Assembly (NCBI RefSeq): GCF_001613205.1
Contig: NZ_BDBX01000059.1
Coordinates: forward strand, 1 to 44,370
Source of the DNA: Nocardia sienata NBRC 100364
GTDB taxonomy: Bacteria; Actinomycetota; Actinomycetes; Mycobacteriales; Mycobacteriaceae
DNA length: 44,370 bases
Reading direction: 5' to 3'
A program made the translations under genes and the position numbers. A model generated the notes under the pieces. It saw only the letters and a program-made list of their open reading frames with translations. It ran no database searches and had not been told where the DNA came from. Shown here piece by piece: positions 1 through 7,746 of this stretch (positions within the stretch are counted from its first letter, which is position 1; each line of letters starts with the position of its first letter).

Positions 1-18
1 CGCGCCAATAAACACAGC

Positions 19-732
19 TCAGGTTCGTTCGGGTTCGGCTTCCCAATCGATGGCCACCGATTCTCCGGCGTCCACGGCGAAGAAGGCTGCTTGTAGTTTG
101 GCGCCGAGGTCCAAGTGGCCGATCGCGGCCAAGGGGACCGATTGGACCACTCTGACGCGCCAGGGGCCGGGTTCGTCCCAGGCACGTAGTTCCAGGTCCA
201 GGCGCAGGACCGGGTCGTCGCAGCCGCAATAGTCGGCATCCACGGCGGTCACCGCGAGGACGGTGGCCTCGGCGCGGCGCCCCTCGGCGAGGATCTTGGT
301 CAGACCGGCCCGGCCGGGGTCGGTATCGCCGGGGAGATACAGCACCATGCGGTCGCGGTCCCCGGGGTCGACCCGGCAGCACACCAGGTCACCGGGCCGC
401 ATACGGTCCAGTTCGGCGCCGGAGACCCGCTGGTGCACCTGGGCCTCGTACGGCGGCAGGCCGGGCAGCCGGACGCGGACGCGGAAGGTGTAGCCGGGTT
501 CGGCCCGGCGGGTGCCGGCCGCCAGCACGGTCGCCGAACCCGCCGTTCCGGTGGCCAGCAGGTCCCGGCGATCGGGTCCGGTGGGGGATTCGCCGCGCCG
601 CCGGAAGCGGCGCGGAAGCAGGTCGCGTAACCGGGCGAGCGACCCGGGCGAACCCGGGAGTTCCCTCCGGCCCCGCGCACGGCTGTCACCGGATCCACCC
701 CCGGCAGCGCCCCTCGACGACCGCATGCTCAT
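19..732 (-). CDS. Hypothetical protein with two tandem beta-rich repeats
   Basis: A 237-residue protein whose function I do not recognise. The first 60 residues are Arg/Gly/Ser-rich and probably disordered. They are followed by two similar halves, about residues 65-135 and 150-235. Each half begins with an ATVLA-like segment, runs through alternating hydrophobic strands (FRVRVRLPGLPPYEAQV in the first, LRLDLELRAWDEPGPWRVRV in the second) and ends near a VDPGD or DAGESVAIDWE strand. This looks like a duplicated small beta-barrel of a kind common in actinobacterial proteins, but I cannot name the family. There is no signal peptide or membrane segment. The ATG at 732 lies 8 nt after a TAACGT hexamer (741-746). 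The gene is divergent from serC, and its stop lies close to the window edge. Confidence 0.6.
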   Translation of the reverse strand: MSMRSSRGAAGGGSGDSRARGRRELPGSPGSLARLRDLLPRRFRRRGESPTGPDRRDLLATGTAGSATVLAAGTRRAEPGYTFRVRVRLPGLPPYEAQVHQRVSGAELDRMRPGDLVCCRVDPGDRDRMVLYLPGDTDPGRAGLTKILAEGRRAEATVLAVTAVDADYCGCDDPVLRLDLELRAWDEPGPWRVRVVQSVPLAAIGHLDLGAKLQAAFFAVDAGESVAIDWEAEPERT

Positions 733-782
733 ACCCGTTCACGTTAGCCGGAGTGTGGTACGCGGCACAGCAACGGCGCGGC

Positions 783-788
783 TACGCT
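783..788 (+). promoter_or_regulatory. -10 element (TACGCT) of serC, leaderless start
   Basis: TACGCT fits TANNNT and ends 7 nt before the serC ATG, so the transcript would start at or next to the start codon. No Shine-Dalgarno sequence precedes the ATG. No good -35 was found. Confidence 0.5.
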
Positions 789-795
789 GTTCGCC

Positions 796-1920
796 ATGAC
801 CAGTGCGTTCCCGACCATCCCCGAAGACCTCTTGCCCGCCGACGGTCGTTTCGGCTGCGGGCCGTCCAAGGTTCGCCCGGAGCAGCTGCAGTCCCTGGTG
901 GAGGTGGGTGCCTCGGTATTCGGCACCAGCCATCGGCAGAAACCGGTCAAAGATGTGGTGGCCCGGGTGCGCTCCGGGTTACGGGACCTGTTCTCCCTCC
1001 CCGAGGGCTATGAGGTCGTCCTCGGTAACGGCGGCACCACCGCGTTCTGGGACGCTGCCGCGTTCGGCCTGGTCCGCGAGCGTTCCCTGCACCTGACCTA
1101 CGGCGAGTTCAGCGCCAAGTTCGCCAGTGTCACCAAGAAGAACCCCTTCCTCGGCGACCCGATCGTCGTCTCCGCCGATCCGGGCAGCGCGCCGGAGCCG
1201 GTCGCCGACCCCGCCGCCGACCTGATCGGCTGGGCGCACAACGAGACTTCCACCGGTGTCTCCGTGCCCGTGCAGCGGCCGGCCGGTTCGGAGAACGCGC
1301 TCATCGCCATCGACGCCACCTCCGGCGCGGGCGGGCTGCCGGTGAACATCGCCGATGCCGATGTCTACTACTTCGCCCCGCAGAAATGTTTCGCCGCCGA
1401 CGGCGGACTGTGGATCGCGCTCATGAGCCCGGCCGCGCTGGCGCGGGTGGCCGAGATCAAGGAATCCGGTCGCTGGACTCCGGACTTCCTTTCACTGCCG
1501 ATCGCCATCGAGAACAGTCTCAAGGACCAGACCTACAACACCCCGGCCCTGGCGACCCTGCTGCTGTTCGCCGACCAGATCGATTGGCTCAACCGCAACG
1601 GCGGTCTGGACTGGGCGGTGAAGCGGACTCTGGATTCTTCGTCGCGGCTGTACGCGTGGGCCGAGGCCAGCGAATTCGCCACCCCGTTCGTCACCGATCC
1701 GGCGCACCGGTCGCAAGTGGTGGGCACCATCGATTTCGCGGACTCGGTGGACGCCGCCGCGGTGGCCAAGACGCTGCGGGCCAACGGCATCGTCGACACC
1801 GAGCCGTACCGCAAATTGGGCCGTAACCAATTGCGCGTCGGGATGTTCCCGGCGATCGACCCCGAGGATGTCGGGCAGTTGACCCGCTGCATCGATTGGG
1901 TCGTGGAAAACCTCGGCTGA
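796..1920 (+). CDS. serC: Phosphoserine aminotransferase SerC
   Basis: A 374-residue PLP-dependent fold-type I aminotransferase that converts 3-phosphohydroxypyruvate and glutamate to phosphoserine and 2-oxoglutarate in the cytoplasmic serine pathway. It resembles the actinobacterial SerC branch: the N-terminal FGCGPSKVRPEQ, the HRQKPVKDVV phosphate-binding region, GNGGTTAFWD, and the PLP-lysine segment YYFAPQKCFAADGG, in which the Lys of PQK is the expected Schiff-base residue. Length matches the family. Its neighbour sepH, reading the same way, fits the serC/sepH pairing I recall in M. tuberculosis (Rv0884c/Rv0883c). It is followed by a strong hairpin terminator, so it is probably monocistronic. 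The start is chosen at the ATG 7 nt after TACGCT. Confidence 0.95.
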   Translation: MTSAFPTIPEDLLPADGRFGCGPSKVRPEQLQSLVEVGASVFGTSHRQKPVKDVVARVRSGLRDLFSLPEGYEVVLGNGGTTAFWDAAAFGLVRERSLHLTYGEFSAKFASVTKKNPFLGDPIVVSADPGSAPEPVADPAADLIGWAHNETSTGVSVPVQRPAGSENALIAIDATSGAGGLPVNIADADVYYFAPQKCFAADGGLWIALMSPAALARVAEIKESGRWTPDFLSLPIAIENSLKDQTYNTPALATLLLFADQIDWLNRNGGLDWAVKRTLDSSSRLYAWAEASEFATPFVTDPAHRSQVVGTIDFADSVDAAAVAKTLRANGIVDTEPYRKLGRNQLRVGMFPAIDPEDVGQLTRCIDWVVENLG

Positions 1921-1940
1921 GGCGAGATCACCTGCGGGTT

Positions 1941-1973
1941 CGGGCCCGTCGCGCGTGTCGCGCGACGGGCCCG
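1941..1973 (+). terminator. Hairpin terminator after serC
   Basis: Perfect 15-bp GC-rich inverted repeat (1941-1955 with 1959-1973) and a 3-nt TGT loop, 20 nt after the serC stop. There is no U-tract, as is common in high-GC actinobacteria. Confidence 0.8.
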
Positions 1974-2091
1974 CCGACGTCTTACGGAATCAACTTGATA
2001 CACAAGGGAATAGAGCAGATTAGCGGTAGATGACGGCCGCAGGGTACATTTCGATGCCGCGTGTCTTGCCACACGAATCCCAGAAGTGCAC

Positions 2092-2097
2092 TACTGT
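2092..2097 (+). promoter_or_regulatory. Candidate -10 (TACTGT) of sepH
   Basis: TACTGT lies about 47 nt before the sepH start, with a TTGCCA-like hexamer at 2066-2071 but 20-nt spacing, longer than ideal. A strong Shine-Dalgarno (AAGGAGGT, 2132-2139) precedes the GTG, so this gene has a conventional leader. Confidence 0.35.
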
Positions 2098-2143
2098 TCC
2101 AGAACGTGGGCGGTATCGCGAGCGACGCGATAAGGAGGTTACG

Positions 2144-3625
2144 GTGCGTGAACTTCGAGTGATCGGGGTGACGCCCGACTCCGCCCACATCGTGTGCGTC
2201 GACACCGAAAGTGGTCAGAAATTCCGGCTTCCCGCCGACGACAAACTTCGTGCCGCCGCCCGCGGCGACCTTGCCCGATTCGGCCAGATCGAGATCGAAA
2301 TGGAAGCAACTATGCGTCCTCGCGATATCCAGGCTCGAATCCGTGCCGGCGCGTCGGTCGAGCAGGTGACACAGGAATCCGGTATGCCGGTGAGCCGGGT
2401 GGAGCGGTTCGCCTATCCGGTACTGCTGGAGCGGGCCCGCGCAGCCGAACTCGCGCAGAAGGCGCATCCCATCCGCCCGGACGGCCCGGCCGTGGAGATC
2501 CTGATCGATGTGGTGACCGCCGCTTTCACCGCACGCGGGCATACCCTCGACAACGCCGAATGGGATGCCTGGAAAGACGAGAAAGGCTTCTGGGTCGCCC
2601 AGTTGCAGTGGCAGAACGGTCGTTCGGAGATCGCCGCGCACTGGCGCTATCAGCCGGACGCGCACGGCGGCAGCGTTTCCCCGCTCGACGATCCGGCCAC
2701 CGATCTGATCGATCCGGATTTCGGTCGCGCGCTGCGTGGTCTCGCCTCGATCCTGCCGGTCGAATCCGAACCGGCGGCCGCGCCCGAACCGGTGGCCGAG
2801 CCGCGGCGTGAACCCGCCCGGGCCGCCGCTGTCGATGACTACTACGAGCAGCGCGCAGTCGCCGCCGGTGGTACGACACCGCTGCCCGCGACCGCGACCC
2901 CGCTCTCCCCCGGCAGCACCCGACCGGGTGGTACGGCGTTGCCCGCGGGCACCCCGGCGGCGAACGCCCCCGCCGAAACCTACCGCCCCCCGGCGGATAC
3001 CTACCGCCCCCCGGCGGATACCTACCGCCCCCCGGCGGATACCTACCGGCCCCCTGCGGATACCTACCGCGCACCGGCCGAGACGTATCCGGTCCCCGCC
3101 GAACCGGCTCACCCCGCGACACCGCGGCCCGCGCCCGCCCCGGCGGCAGCACCGCCCGCGGCTCCCGCCCCGGCGGCCGAATTGCCGCATACACCGGCCG
3201 AAGCCGCTGCCACCGAACTCGTTTCGCCGGCGCCCGAACCGGCCCCCGCAGCCGTCGCGCCCGAACCGGCTCCACTGGCGACCGCGCCCGCCGCACCCGC
3301 CCCTGTGGAGGTGCCGCAGCCCGCGCCCGCGGCCGCCGCCGAACCGGCTTCCGACCCGGAAGCCGCAGCGGCCCCGGCGGAAACCGCCATCCCGGCCGTT
3401 GCCGAGATCACCGCTGCTCCGGCGCCCACCGAGGCCGATACATCGGAGGCGGCCACCGAAGAGCCGACCGCAGCAGCAGACGAATCCGAACCGCCCGCTG
3501 CGAAGCCGGCGGCGAAGAAGCCTGCCGCCAAAGCCGCGAAACCGGCGGCCCGCACCAAGCGCGGCAAAGCGCCCATGCCGTCCTGGGAGGATGTACTGCT
3601 CGGCGTTCGCAGTTCGGGTCACTGA
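2144..3625 (+). CDS. sepH: Septation protein SepH (DUF3071)
   Basis: A 493-residue protein. The N-terminal 200 residues match SepH, the actinobacterial cell-division factor that binds FtsZ and stimulates its assembly: it opens VRELRVIGVTPDSAHIV and contains a helix-turn-helix-like segment (IQARIRAGASVEQVTQESGM) and a conserved WVAQLQWQNGRSEIAAHW stretch. The middle is a long Ala/Pro-rich, presumably disordered linker, including a tandem PPADTYR repeat. The C-terminus carries a basic KPAAKKPAAK tract and the conserved tail MPSWEDVLLGVRS. The GTG start is set by AAGGAGGT five nt upstream; the open frame extends further left but lacks family similarity there. Orthologue of Rv0883c by position and sequence. 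Confidence 0.92.
   Translation: MRELRVIGVTPDSAHIVCVDTESGQKFRLPADDKLRAAARGDLARFGQIEIEMEATMRPRDIQARIRAGASVEQVTQESGMPVSRVERFAYPVLLERARAAELAQKAHPIRPDGPAVEILIDVVTAAFTARGHTLDNAEWDAWKDEKGFWVAQLQWQNGRSEIAAHWRYQPDAHGGSVSPLDDPATDLIDPDFGRALRGLASILPVESEPAAAPEPVAEPRREPARAAAVDDYYEQRAVAAGGTTPLPATATPLSPGSTRPGGTALPAGTPAANAPAETYRPPADTYRPPADTYRPPADTYRPPADTYRAPAETYPVPAEPAHPATPRPAPAPAAAPPAAPAPAAELPHTPAEAAATELVSPAPEPAPAAVAPEPAPLATAPAAPAPVEVPQPAPAAAAEPASDPEAAAAPAETAIPAVAEITAAPAPTEADTSEAATEEPTAAADESEPPAAKPAAKKPAAKAAKPAARTKRGKAPMPSWEDVLLGVRSSGH
2981..3085 (+). repeat. 21-bp tandem repeat inside sepH
   Basis: Four near-identical 21-bp units start at 2981, 3002, 3023 and 3044 (the fourth with a few substitutions), and a diverged fifth follows to about 3085. 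The unit encodes YRPPADT. It keeps reading frame, so copy number can vary without breaking sepH. Confidence 0.9.
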
Positions 3626-3796
3626 CCGCTGCGGACCGGCGTGTTACCCCGCGCAACCGCCCGGATCATCCGTTTGCGCGAGTAAGTTCGGTGTATACGG
3701 CGACGCCGTCCGATGATTCCGGGCCGGCCCGGACGACGACAGCAGTTGCGCCGAGAAGTTCGCGACCTGGTTTCGTGCGCTATCGGAGGTGGACCG

Positions 3797-4570
3797 ATGC
3801 TGTCCAAGGTTTCATCCGTGTGGTACGTCGATACCCCCGACCCGCCGGCGGTGCTACGCGCCGACCCCGACCCCGACCCGGACGCGGCCTACGCGCTGGC
3901 CCGGCAACTTCATCCCGACCTGGACGTAGAAGCCGCCGCATCGGTCACTCTCGGCGATTCCGGCGGCCCGGACGCCGACGAGGTCTATATCGGCAGCTAT
4001 CCCGGACTCACTCTGCTGTGCAGTTCCTACGCCGCCCGAGTACAGCCGACCGCCATACCGGAGCTGCTGGTGCGGCCGCTCGCCGAAGAGCACACCTATC
4101 TGGTGTCGTTCGATCTCGAGTACGGCTGGGGTGCGTTCGCGCACTGGGAACGCGGCGAACTGCGGCGAGCGTTCAGTTCCACCCGGCTCAACATTCTGCA
4201 GGACCACGGCCTGCCTCATATCTGGGAGCGGCCGCACTGGGCGGGTGAGCATCCCATCGCCTGGCGGCCCGGCGAACTACCTGATCCGCTGGTGCTGCCT
4301 TTCGATCCGCCCCGTTTCGCCGACACCGCCAACCGCGAATGGCTGGGATTCCGGTATTTCCCTGCCGCCACCGCGGATCGTGCGATCGCGGCCGACGCCC
4401 GCCCGGTGGACCCCGAAGACATCCGGGTCTGTGTTTTCCGGTTACGTCCCCATGGAGATCGCGTGGACGATCCACAACCGCCGCAGCCGCAGAATCGGGT
4501 CGCGCACGAACGCAAGGGCCTGCTGTCCTGGTTACGCGGCCACGAAGCCGCGGTGGGCGCCGACCAGTAG
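3797..4570 (+). CDS. DUF6928-like conserved protein
   Basis: A 257-residue cytoplasmic protein starting MLSKVSSVWYVDTPDPPAVL. The opening WYVDTPDP followed by an Asp/Pro-rich segment (LRADPDPDPDAA) and ALARQLHPDL resembles the actinobacterial DUF6928 family as I remember it; no function is known. Further conserved-looking parts are YIGSYPGLTLL, LEYGWGAFAHWERGELRRAFS and WLGFRYF. The start is chosen at the ATG 7 nt after GGAGGT (3785-3790) rather than the longer frame from 3713. It lies downstream of sepH in the same direction but with a 171-nt gap, and converges with the DUF2537/trmH pair. Confidence 0.7.
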   Translation: MLSKVSSVWYVDTPDPPAVLRADPDPDPDAAYALARQLHPDLDVEAAASVTLGDSGGPDADEVYIGSYPGLTLLCSSYAARVQPTAIPELLVRPLAEEHTYLVSFDLEYGWGAFAHWERGELRRAFSSTRLNILQDHGLPHIWERPHWAGEHPIAWRPGELPDPLVLPFDPPRFADTANREWLGFRYFPAATADRAIAADARPVDPEDIRVCVFRLRPHGDRVDDPQPPQPQNRVAHERKGLLSWLRGHEAAVGADQ

Positions 4571-4581
4571 CTCGGGCTCGG

Positions 4582-4884
4582 TCACGCCGCGAACAGCAAG
4601 CCGACCCAGGCCAGCGCCACTCCCGTACTCGCCCCGGCCAGCACCCAGCGGGTCACCGGGCGCGCCCGCCAGCGCCATACGGTGGGCGCAACCCCGCCGA
4701 CCGCGACCAGATTCACCGCCAGCGACAGCACGGGGTGTACCCGGGCCAGTGCGGCCCCGAAGGCGAATACACCGACCGCGGTCAGCGCCGCCACCAGAAC
4801 GGCGACCGTGATACCCGCCGCCCACGGGGTGGGTGCACCGGGCGGGCGGACCCGCCGGCCGGGGCCACCGGGCGCCGGGGTCAC
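4582..4884 (-). CDS. Small membrane protein, DUF2537 (Rv0882-like)
   Basis: A 100-residue protein. About 20 Pro/Arg-rich residues lead into three or four hydrophobic segments (AAGITVAVLVAALTAVGVF, VLSLAVNLVAVGGVAP and VLAGASTGVALAWVGLLFA). Size, topology and position beside a TrmH methyltransferase match the DUF2537 protein Rv0882. The GTG start at 4884 overlaps the trmH stop by four bases (GTGA), indicating translational coupling and one operon. Function unknown. Confidence 0.75.
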   Translation of the reverse strand: MTPAPGGPGRRVRPPGAPTPWAAGITVAVLVAALTAVGVFAFGAALARVHPVLSLAVNLVAVGGVAPTVWRWRARPVTRWVLAGASTGVALAWVGLLFAA

Positions 4885-5693
4885 GATGCCCGCACCCGCT
4901 CGTAGAACGCCATTGCCGCCGCGGTCGCCACGTTCAGCGAATCGGTTCCCGCCGACATCGGTATCCGGGCCCGCACATCCGCCGCGGCCATGGCTTCCAC
5001 GGTCAGGCCGGGCCCCTCGGCACCCAGCAACAGCGCCACCCGGTCGCCGGTGAGCGCGGCGGCCAGCGTCGGCGCCGCCGGGTCCGGGGTCAGGGCCGCC
5101 ACCTGGAAACCCCGGTTTCGCAGCCGGTCGAGCCCGCGCGGCCACTCCGGTACCCGGGCGAAGGGCACCCGCAGCGCATGTCCCATCGAAACCCGCACGG
5201 ACCGACGGTACAGCGGATCCGCGCAACGATCGCCGAACAGGATCGCGTCCACTCCCAGACCGGCCGCATTGCGGAACATCGACCCGAGGTTTTCGTGGTC
5301 GTTCACGCCTTCGAGCACCGCCACGGTGGTGGCGGCGGCGATGGTCTCGTCGAAATCGCGTTCGGGCGGCCGGTGCGCCACCGCCAGCACACCGCGGTTG
5401 AGATGGAACCCGACCACCTCGGCCATCACTTCCGCGGAGGCCCGGTAGAACGGCACCTCCACCCCCGCGAGTTCGGGGGCGAGTTCCCGCCACCGTTTGT
5501 CCACGCCGAGCAACGCGTGCGGCCGGAAAGGCGAATCCAGCATCCGCCGCACCACCACGGTTCCCTCCGCGATGACCAGTCCTTTGCCGCCGGGCCGATC
5601 GGGTCTGCGATCGGCGGCCTTCAGATCGCGGAAATCGTCGACCCGCGGATCGTCCACACTGTCCACCTCGAGAACCACGGCCACGGCGCCCAT
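4881..5693 (-). CDS. TrmH/SpoU-family RNA 2'-O-methyltransferase
   Basis: A protein of about 270 residues with an N-terminal RNA 2'-O ribose methyltransferase substrate-binding region and a C-terminal SpoU SAM-dependent domain. Motif 1 is GVNDHENLGSMFRNAAGLGVDA, whose Asn and Arg are the catalytic and conserved residues. Motif 2 is VALLLGAEGPGLT, and motif 3 is IPMSAGTDSLNVATAAAMA. These form the trefoil-knot SAM site. The RNA target (23S rRNA or tRNA) cannot be read from sequence. Orthologue of Rv0881 by context. The start is uncertain: ATG 5693 is used, with GTG 5711 in frame upstream. It is coupled to the downstream DUF2537 gene. Confidence 0.88.
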   Translation of the reverse strand: MGAVAVVLEVDSVDDPRVDDFRDLKAADRRPDRPGGKGLVIAEGTVVVRRMLDSPFRPHALLGVDKRWRELAPELAGVEVPFYRASAEVMAEVVGFHLNRGVLAVAHRPPERDFDETIAAATTVAVLEGVNDHENLGSMFRNAAGLGVDAILFGDRCADPLYRRSVRVSMGHALRVPFARVPEWPRGLDRLRNRGFQVAALTPDPAAPTLAAALTGDRVALLLGAEGPGLTVEAMAAADVRARIPMSAGTDSLNVATAAAMAFYERVRAS

Positions 5694-5762
5694 CCTGCCA
5701 ACACCCGCCACCGGCGGTCCGTGGTGGGTGCGCTCGGCGCAGCTTTAGGGCATGCTCGAAAT

Positions 5763-6164
5763 ATGAAGCCGATCCAGCTCCTGCTCAATATCCTGTGGCT
5801 CGTCCTCGCGGGGTTCTGGATGGCGCTGGGCTATTTCCTGGCCGCTCTGATCTGCTTCGTCCTCATCATCACGATCCCGTTCGGGGTCGCCGCGCTGCGC
5901 AACGGCGTCTACATGCTGTGGCCGTTCGGCCGCACCACCGTCGAGAAACCGGGAGCCGGCGCGGGCGCGCTGCTGGGCAACATCATCTGGTTCGTGGTCG
6001 CCGGCTGGTGGCTGGCCCTGGGGCATCTGGGTACCAGCATCGCCCTGGCCTGCACGATCATCGGTATTCCGTTCGCCTGGGCGAACCTCAAACTGATTCC
6101 GCTCGCCCTGTTCCCGCTGGGCCGCGAAATCGTCGACAGTGACCGGCCGTTCGCGGCGCGCTGA
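5763..6164 (+). CDS. YccF-domain membrane protein
   Basis: A 133-residue integral membrane protein made of two similar YccF (DUF307) halves. Each half has a hydrophobic helix pair followed by a conserved cytosolic signature: NILWLVLAGFWMALGYF then ITIPFGVAALR, and GNIIWFVVAGWWLALGHL then IIGIPFAWANLKL. The near-repeat of ILW/IIW..AG.W.ALG and I(P)FG/A shows internal duplication, which is typical of YccF. The function is not established. It is divergent from trmH, and the ATG at 5763 gives the expected family length. Confidence 0.85.
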   Translation: MKPIQLLLNILWLVLAGFWMALGYFLAALICFVLIITIPFGVAALRNGVYMLWPFGRTTVEKPGAGAGALLGNIIWFVVAGWWLALGHLGTSIALACTIIGIPFAWANLKLIPLALFPLGREIVDSDRPFAAR

Positions 6165-6238
6165 GGTCGCGGCGCAGGGTGTGGCGGATGATCGCCGGTG
6201 CGAAGGAGGCGGGGTGCCGGCAGCACGCCGCTGCCGAT

Positions 6239-6676
6239 TCACTCCGAATCGGCGACGATCTGGTTCATGATCGCGACCGCCCGTTGCAGATCGTCGAGCT
6301 GATCGGGTTCCAGAACCGCGAGCTGGGCGCTCATCCAGGCTTCCCGGGCACTGCGTTCATCGGCGAGCAGCGCGTGCCCGGCCGTGGAGAGCGAAACGAT
6401 GATCTGCCGGCCGTCGGTCGGATGCGGGTTGCGCTCCACCAGACCGAGATCGGTGAGCGAGGCGATCACCCGGGTCATCGACGGAGGCTGGACCCGTTCC
6501 TTGGCCGCCAGCGCACCGGGCGTCAGCGCGCCCTCGTTGCCGAGGGTGGCCAGGACCGAGAGCTGGGTCAGCGATATCTGCGATTCCGTTCGCCGCCCCC
6601 GTAGATGCCGCGTCAAGCGCACCACCGCCAGCGAGAGGTCGCTGGCCAGCGCCCGCACATCCGAGTGGGTAGTCAC
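6239..6676 (-). CDS. MarR-family transcriptional regulator (Rv0880-like)
   Basis: A 145-residue winged-helix regulator. Residues 30-100 carry the MarR core: ISLTQLSVLATLGNEGALTPGALAAKE, the recognition helix around PPSMTRVIASLTDLGLVER and the wing PHPTDGRQIIVSLS. Ligand unknown. A GTG start at 6676 is chosen because a TATGGT hexamer (minus strand, 6684-6689) ends exactly 7 nt upstream, implying a leaderless mRNA; the length then matches Rv0880. ATG 6688 is an in-frame alternative. The TCACAAAGTGA dyad (6673-6683) at the start could be an autoregulatory operator. Divergent from the DUF2530 gene. Confidence 0.87.
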   Translation of the reverse strand: MTTHSDVRALASDLSLAVVRLTRHLRGRRTESQISLTQLSVLATLGNEGALTPGALAAKERVQPPSMTRVIASLTDLGLVERNPHPTDGRQIIVSLSTAGHALLADERSAREAWMSAQLAVLEPDQLDDLQRAVAIMNQIVADSE

Positions 6677-6683
6677 AAAGTGA

Positions 6684-6689
6684 ACCATA
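6684..6689 (-). promoter_or_regulatory. -10 element (TATGGT) of the marR gene
   Basis: TATGGT on the minus strand ends 7 nt before the GTG at 6676. The adjacent dyad at 6673-6683 overlaps the predicted transcription start, a plausible site for autorepression. Confidence 0.45.
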
Positions 6690-6724
6690 CGTGACACACG
6701 TCGGATCGGCGTGCGTACAGCGGT

Positions 6725-6730
6725 TACGCT
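6725..6730 (+). promoter_or_regulatory. -10 element (TACGCT) of the DUF2530 gene
   Basis: TACGCT ends 6 nt before the ATG at 6737. No Shine-Dalgarno is present, which suggests a leaderless transcript. Confidence 0.5.
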
Positions 6731-6736
6731 GATCGA

Positions 6737-6976
6737 ATGGACCCGCAGCTCCCGCAGTTCCCCACGTGGCTGACCGACCCCCGGCCGGTACTGGCGCTCG
6801 GGTGCGCGCTGTTCGCCGTCGCGGCCGCGGTGGTCTGGCTCAGCGGGCCGCGGTGGGAATCGGCTCGCCCGGTATGCCTGATGGGTTTGGCGGTCGGGCT
6901 GCTCGGGTACATCATCTTCGCGGTACAACGCCGCAGCGCCCGGCGCGGTGACAAGGGCGCACAGACCGGGTTGTGA
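6737..6976 (+). CDS. Small membrane protein, DUF2530 (Rv0879c-like)
   Basis: A 79-residue protein with two transmembrane helices (PVLALGCALFAVAAAVVWL and CLMGLAVGLLGYIIFAVQ) and a basic C-terminus (RRSARRGDKG). Size, the opening Pro-rich segment and position next to the MarR gene match the actinobacterial DUF2530 protein Rv0879c. The function is unknown. Confidence 0.72.
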   Translation: MDPQLPQFPTWLTDPRPVLALGCALFAVAAAVVWLSGPRWESARPVCLMGLAVGLLGYIIFAVQRRSARRGDKGAQTGL

Positions 6977-7078
6977 CCGTCGAAGCCGGCTCTCCGGTAC
7001 CGGCGGCGATATCGTCGGAAAACACCGACCGGGAGTCCACCGAGGCCCCCGGTCGCTTGCTGCTGCCCACCCGGGGAA

Positions 7079-7107
7079 TTGACTGTTCGGTCCTATCGGG
7101 CCAAACT
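7079..7107 (+). promoter_or_regulatory. Promoter of the TetR gene (TTGACT-17-CAAACT)
   Basis: TTGACT (7079-7084) is followed after exactly 17 nt by CAAACT (7102-7107), which ends 7 nt before the GTG at 7115. The TTG of the -35 could be mistaken for an upstream start codon. Confidence 0.6.
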
Positions 7108-7114
7108 CGCTCAG

Positions 7115-7741
7115 GTGTCCTCCCGATTGAGCGTCGAAGAACGACGGGCCCACCTTATCGAGGCCGCGATCGGCCTTGCCGAGAAAAAGGGAGTCGCGGG
7201 GGTGACCACCCGCGATGTCGCTCAGGCGGCGGGTGTCTCACTAGGCGTGGTGCACTACTGTTTCGAGAACAAGGACGCGCTGATGACCGAGCTGGTCAAG
7301 GCGTTGTCGATGGAGCTGCGCGATTCGGTGGACGCGGGCGAATCGGTCTGGCAGGAAGCGGGCAGCGGTAATACAGCGCTCCGCGATCTGCTGCGCGCGG
7401 GACTGGAACTCATGTGGCTCAATATCGAAGCCACACCCGAACGTCAGCTGCTCACCTACGAGACCACCACCTACGCGCTGCGCGAGGGCGAACAGACTCC
7501 CGCGAAGCTGGCGATCGCCCGGGAACAGTACGCCTTCAACGATTCCACCGTCGCCGACATCCTCGATCACGCCCGCGACGCCACCGCGAGTACCTGGACG
7601 GTTCCGGTGGCGCAGCTCTCGCGTTTCACGCTCAGCGTGATCGACGGCCTCGTCCTGCGCTGGCTGGTCGACAACGACAGTGAAAGCGTACGCACTCAAC
7701 TCGATCTGCTCGCCGCGGCGCTGGCCGGGCACGCGGAATAG
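7115..7741 (+). CDS. TetR/AcrR-family transcriptional regulator
   Basis: A 208-residue regulator. The N-terminal helix-turn-helix spans roughly residues 10-55: RRAHLIEAAIGLAEKKGVAGVTTRDVAQAAGVSLGVVHYCF then ENKDALM, the standard TetR pattern with VHYCFENKD as recognition and closing helix (BetI-like flavour). The rest is a helical ligand-binding domain without a recognisable effector signature. The start is taken at GTG 7115 because a near-consensus promoter places the transcription start there; a TTG 36 nt upstream is more likely part of the -35 box. The gene converges on the Hsp90-like gene with only five bases between the stops. The target is unknown. Confidence 0.85.
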   Translation: MSSRLSVEERRAHLIEAAIGLAEKKGVAGVTTRDVAQAAGVSLGVVHYCFENKDALMTELVKALSMELRDSVDAGESVWQEAGSGNTALRDLLRAGLELMWLNIEATPERQLLTYETTTYALREGEQTPAKLAIAREQYAFNDSTVADILDHARDATASTWTVPVAQLSRFTLSVIDGLVLRWLVDNDSESVRTQLDLLAAALAGHAE

Positions 7742-7746
7742 CCCAC

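Noticed and set aside
2981..3085. Regular repeats as a CRISPR array
   Set aside because: Units are contiguous, without spacers, and keep the sepH frame.
1982..3622. Long Gly/Arg-rich open frame opposite sepH
   Set aside because: Low-complexity antisense shadow of the Ala/Pro-rich sepH linker; no family similarity.
4582..5493. 303-residue minus frame spanning trmH and DUF2537
   Set aside because: Only its last 100 residues are a plausible protein; the rest is trmH read out of frame.
7079..7081. TTG as start of the TetR gene
   Set aside because: It is the first half of a TTGACT -35 hexamer with perfect 17-nt spacing to CAAACT; GTG 7115 fits better.
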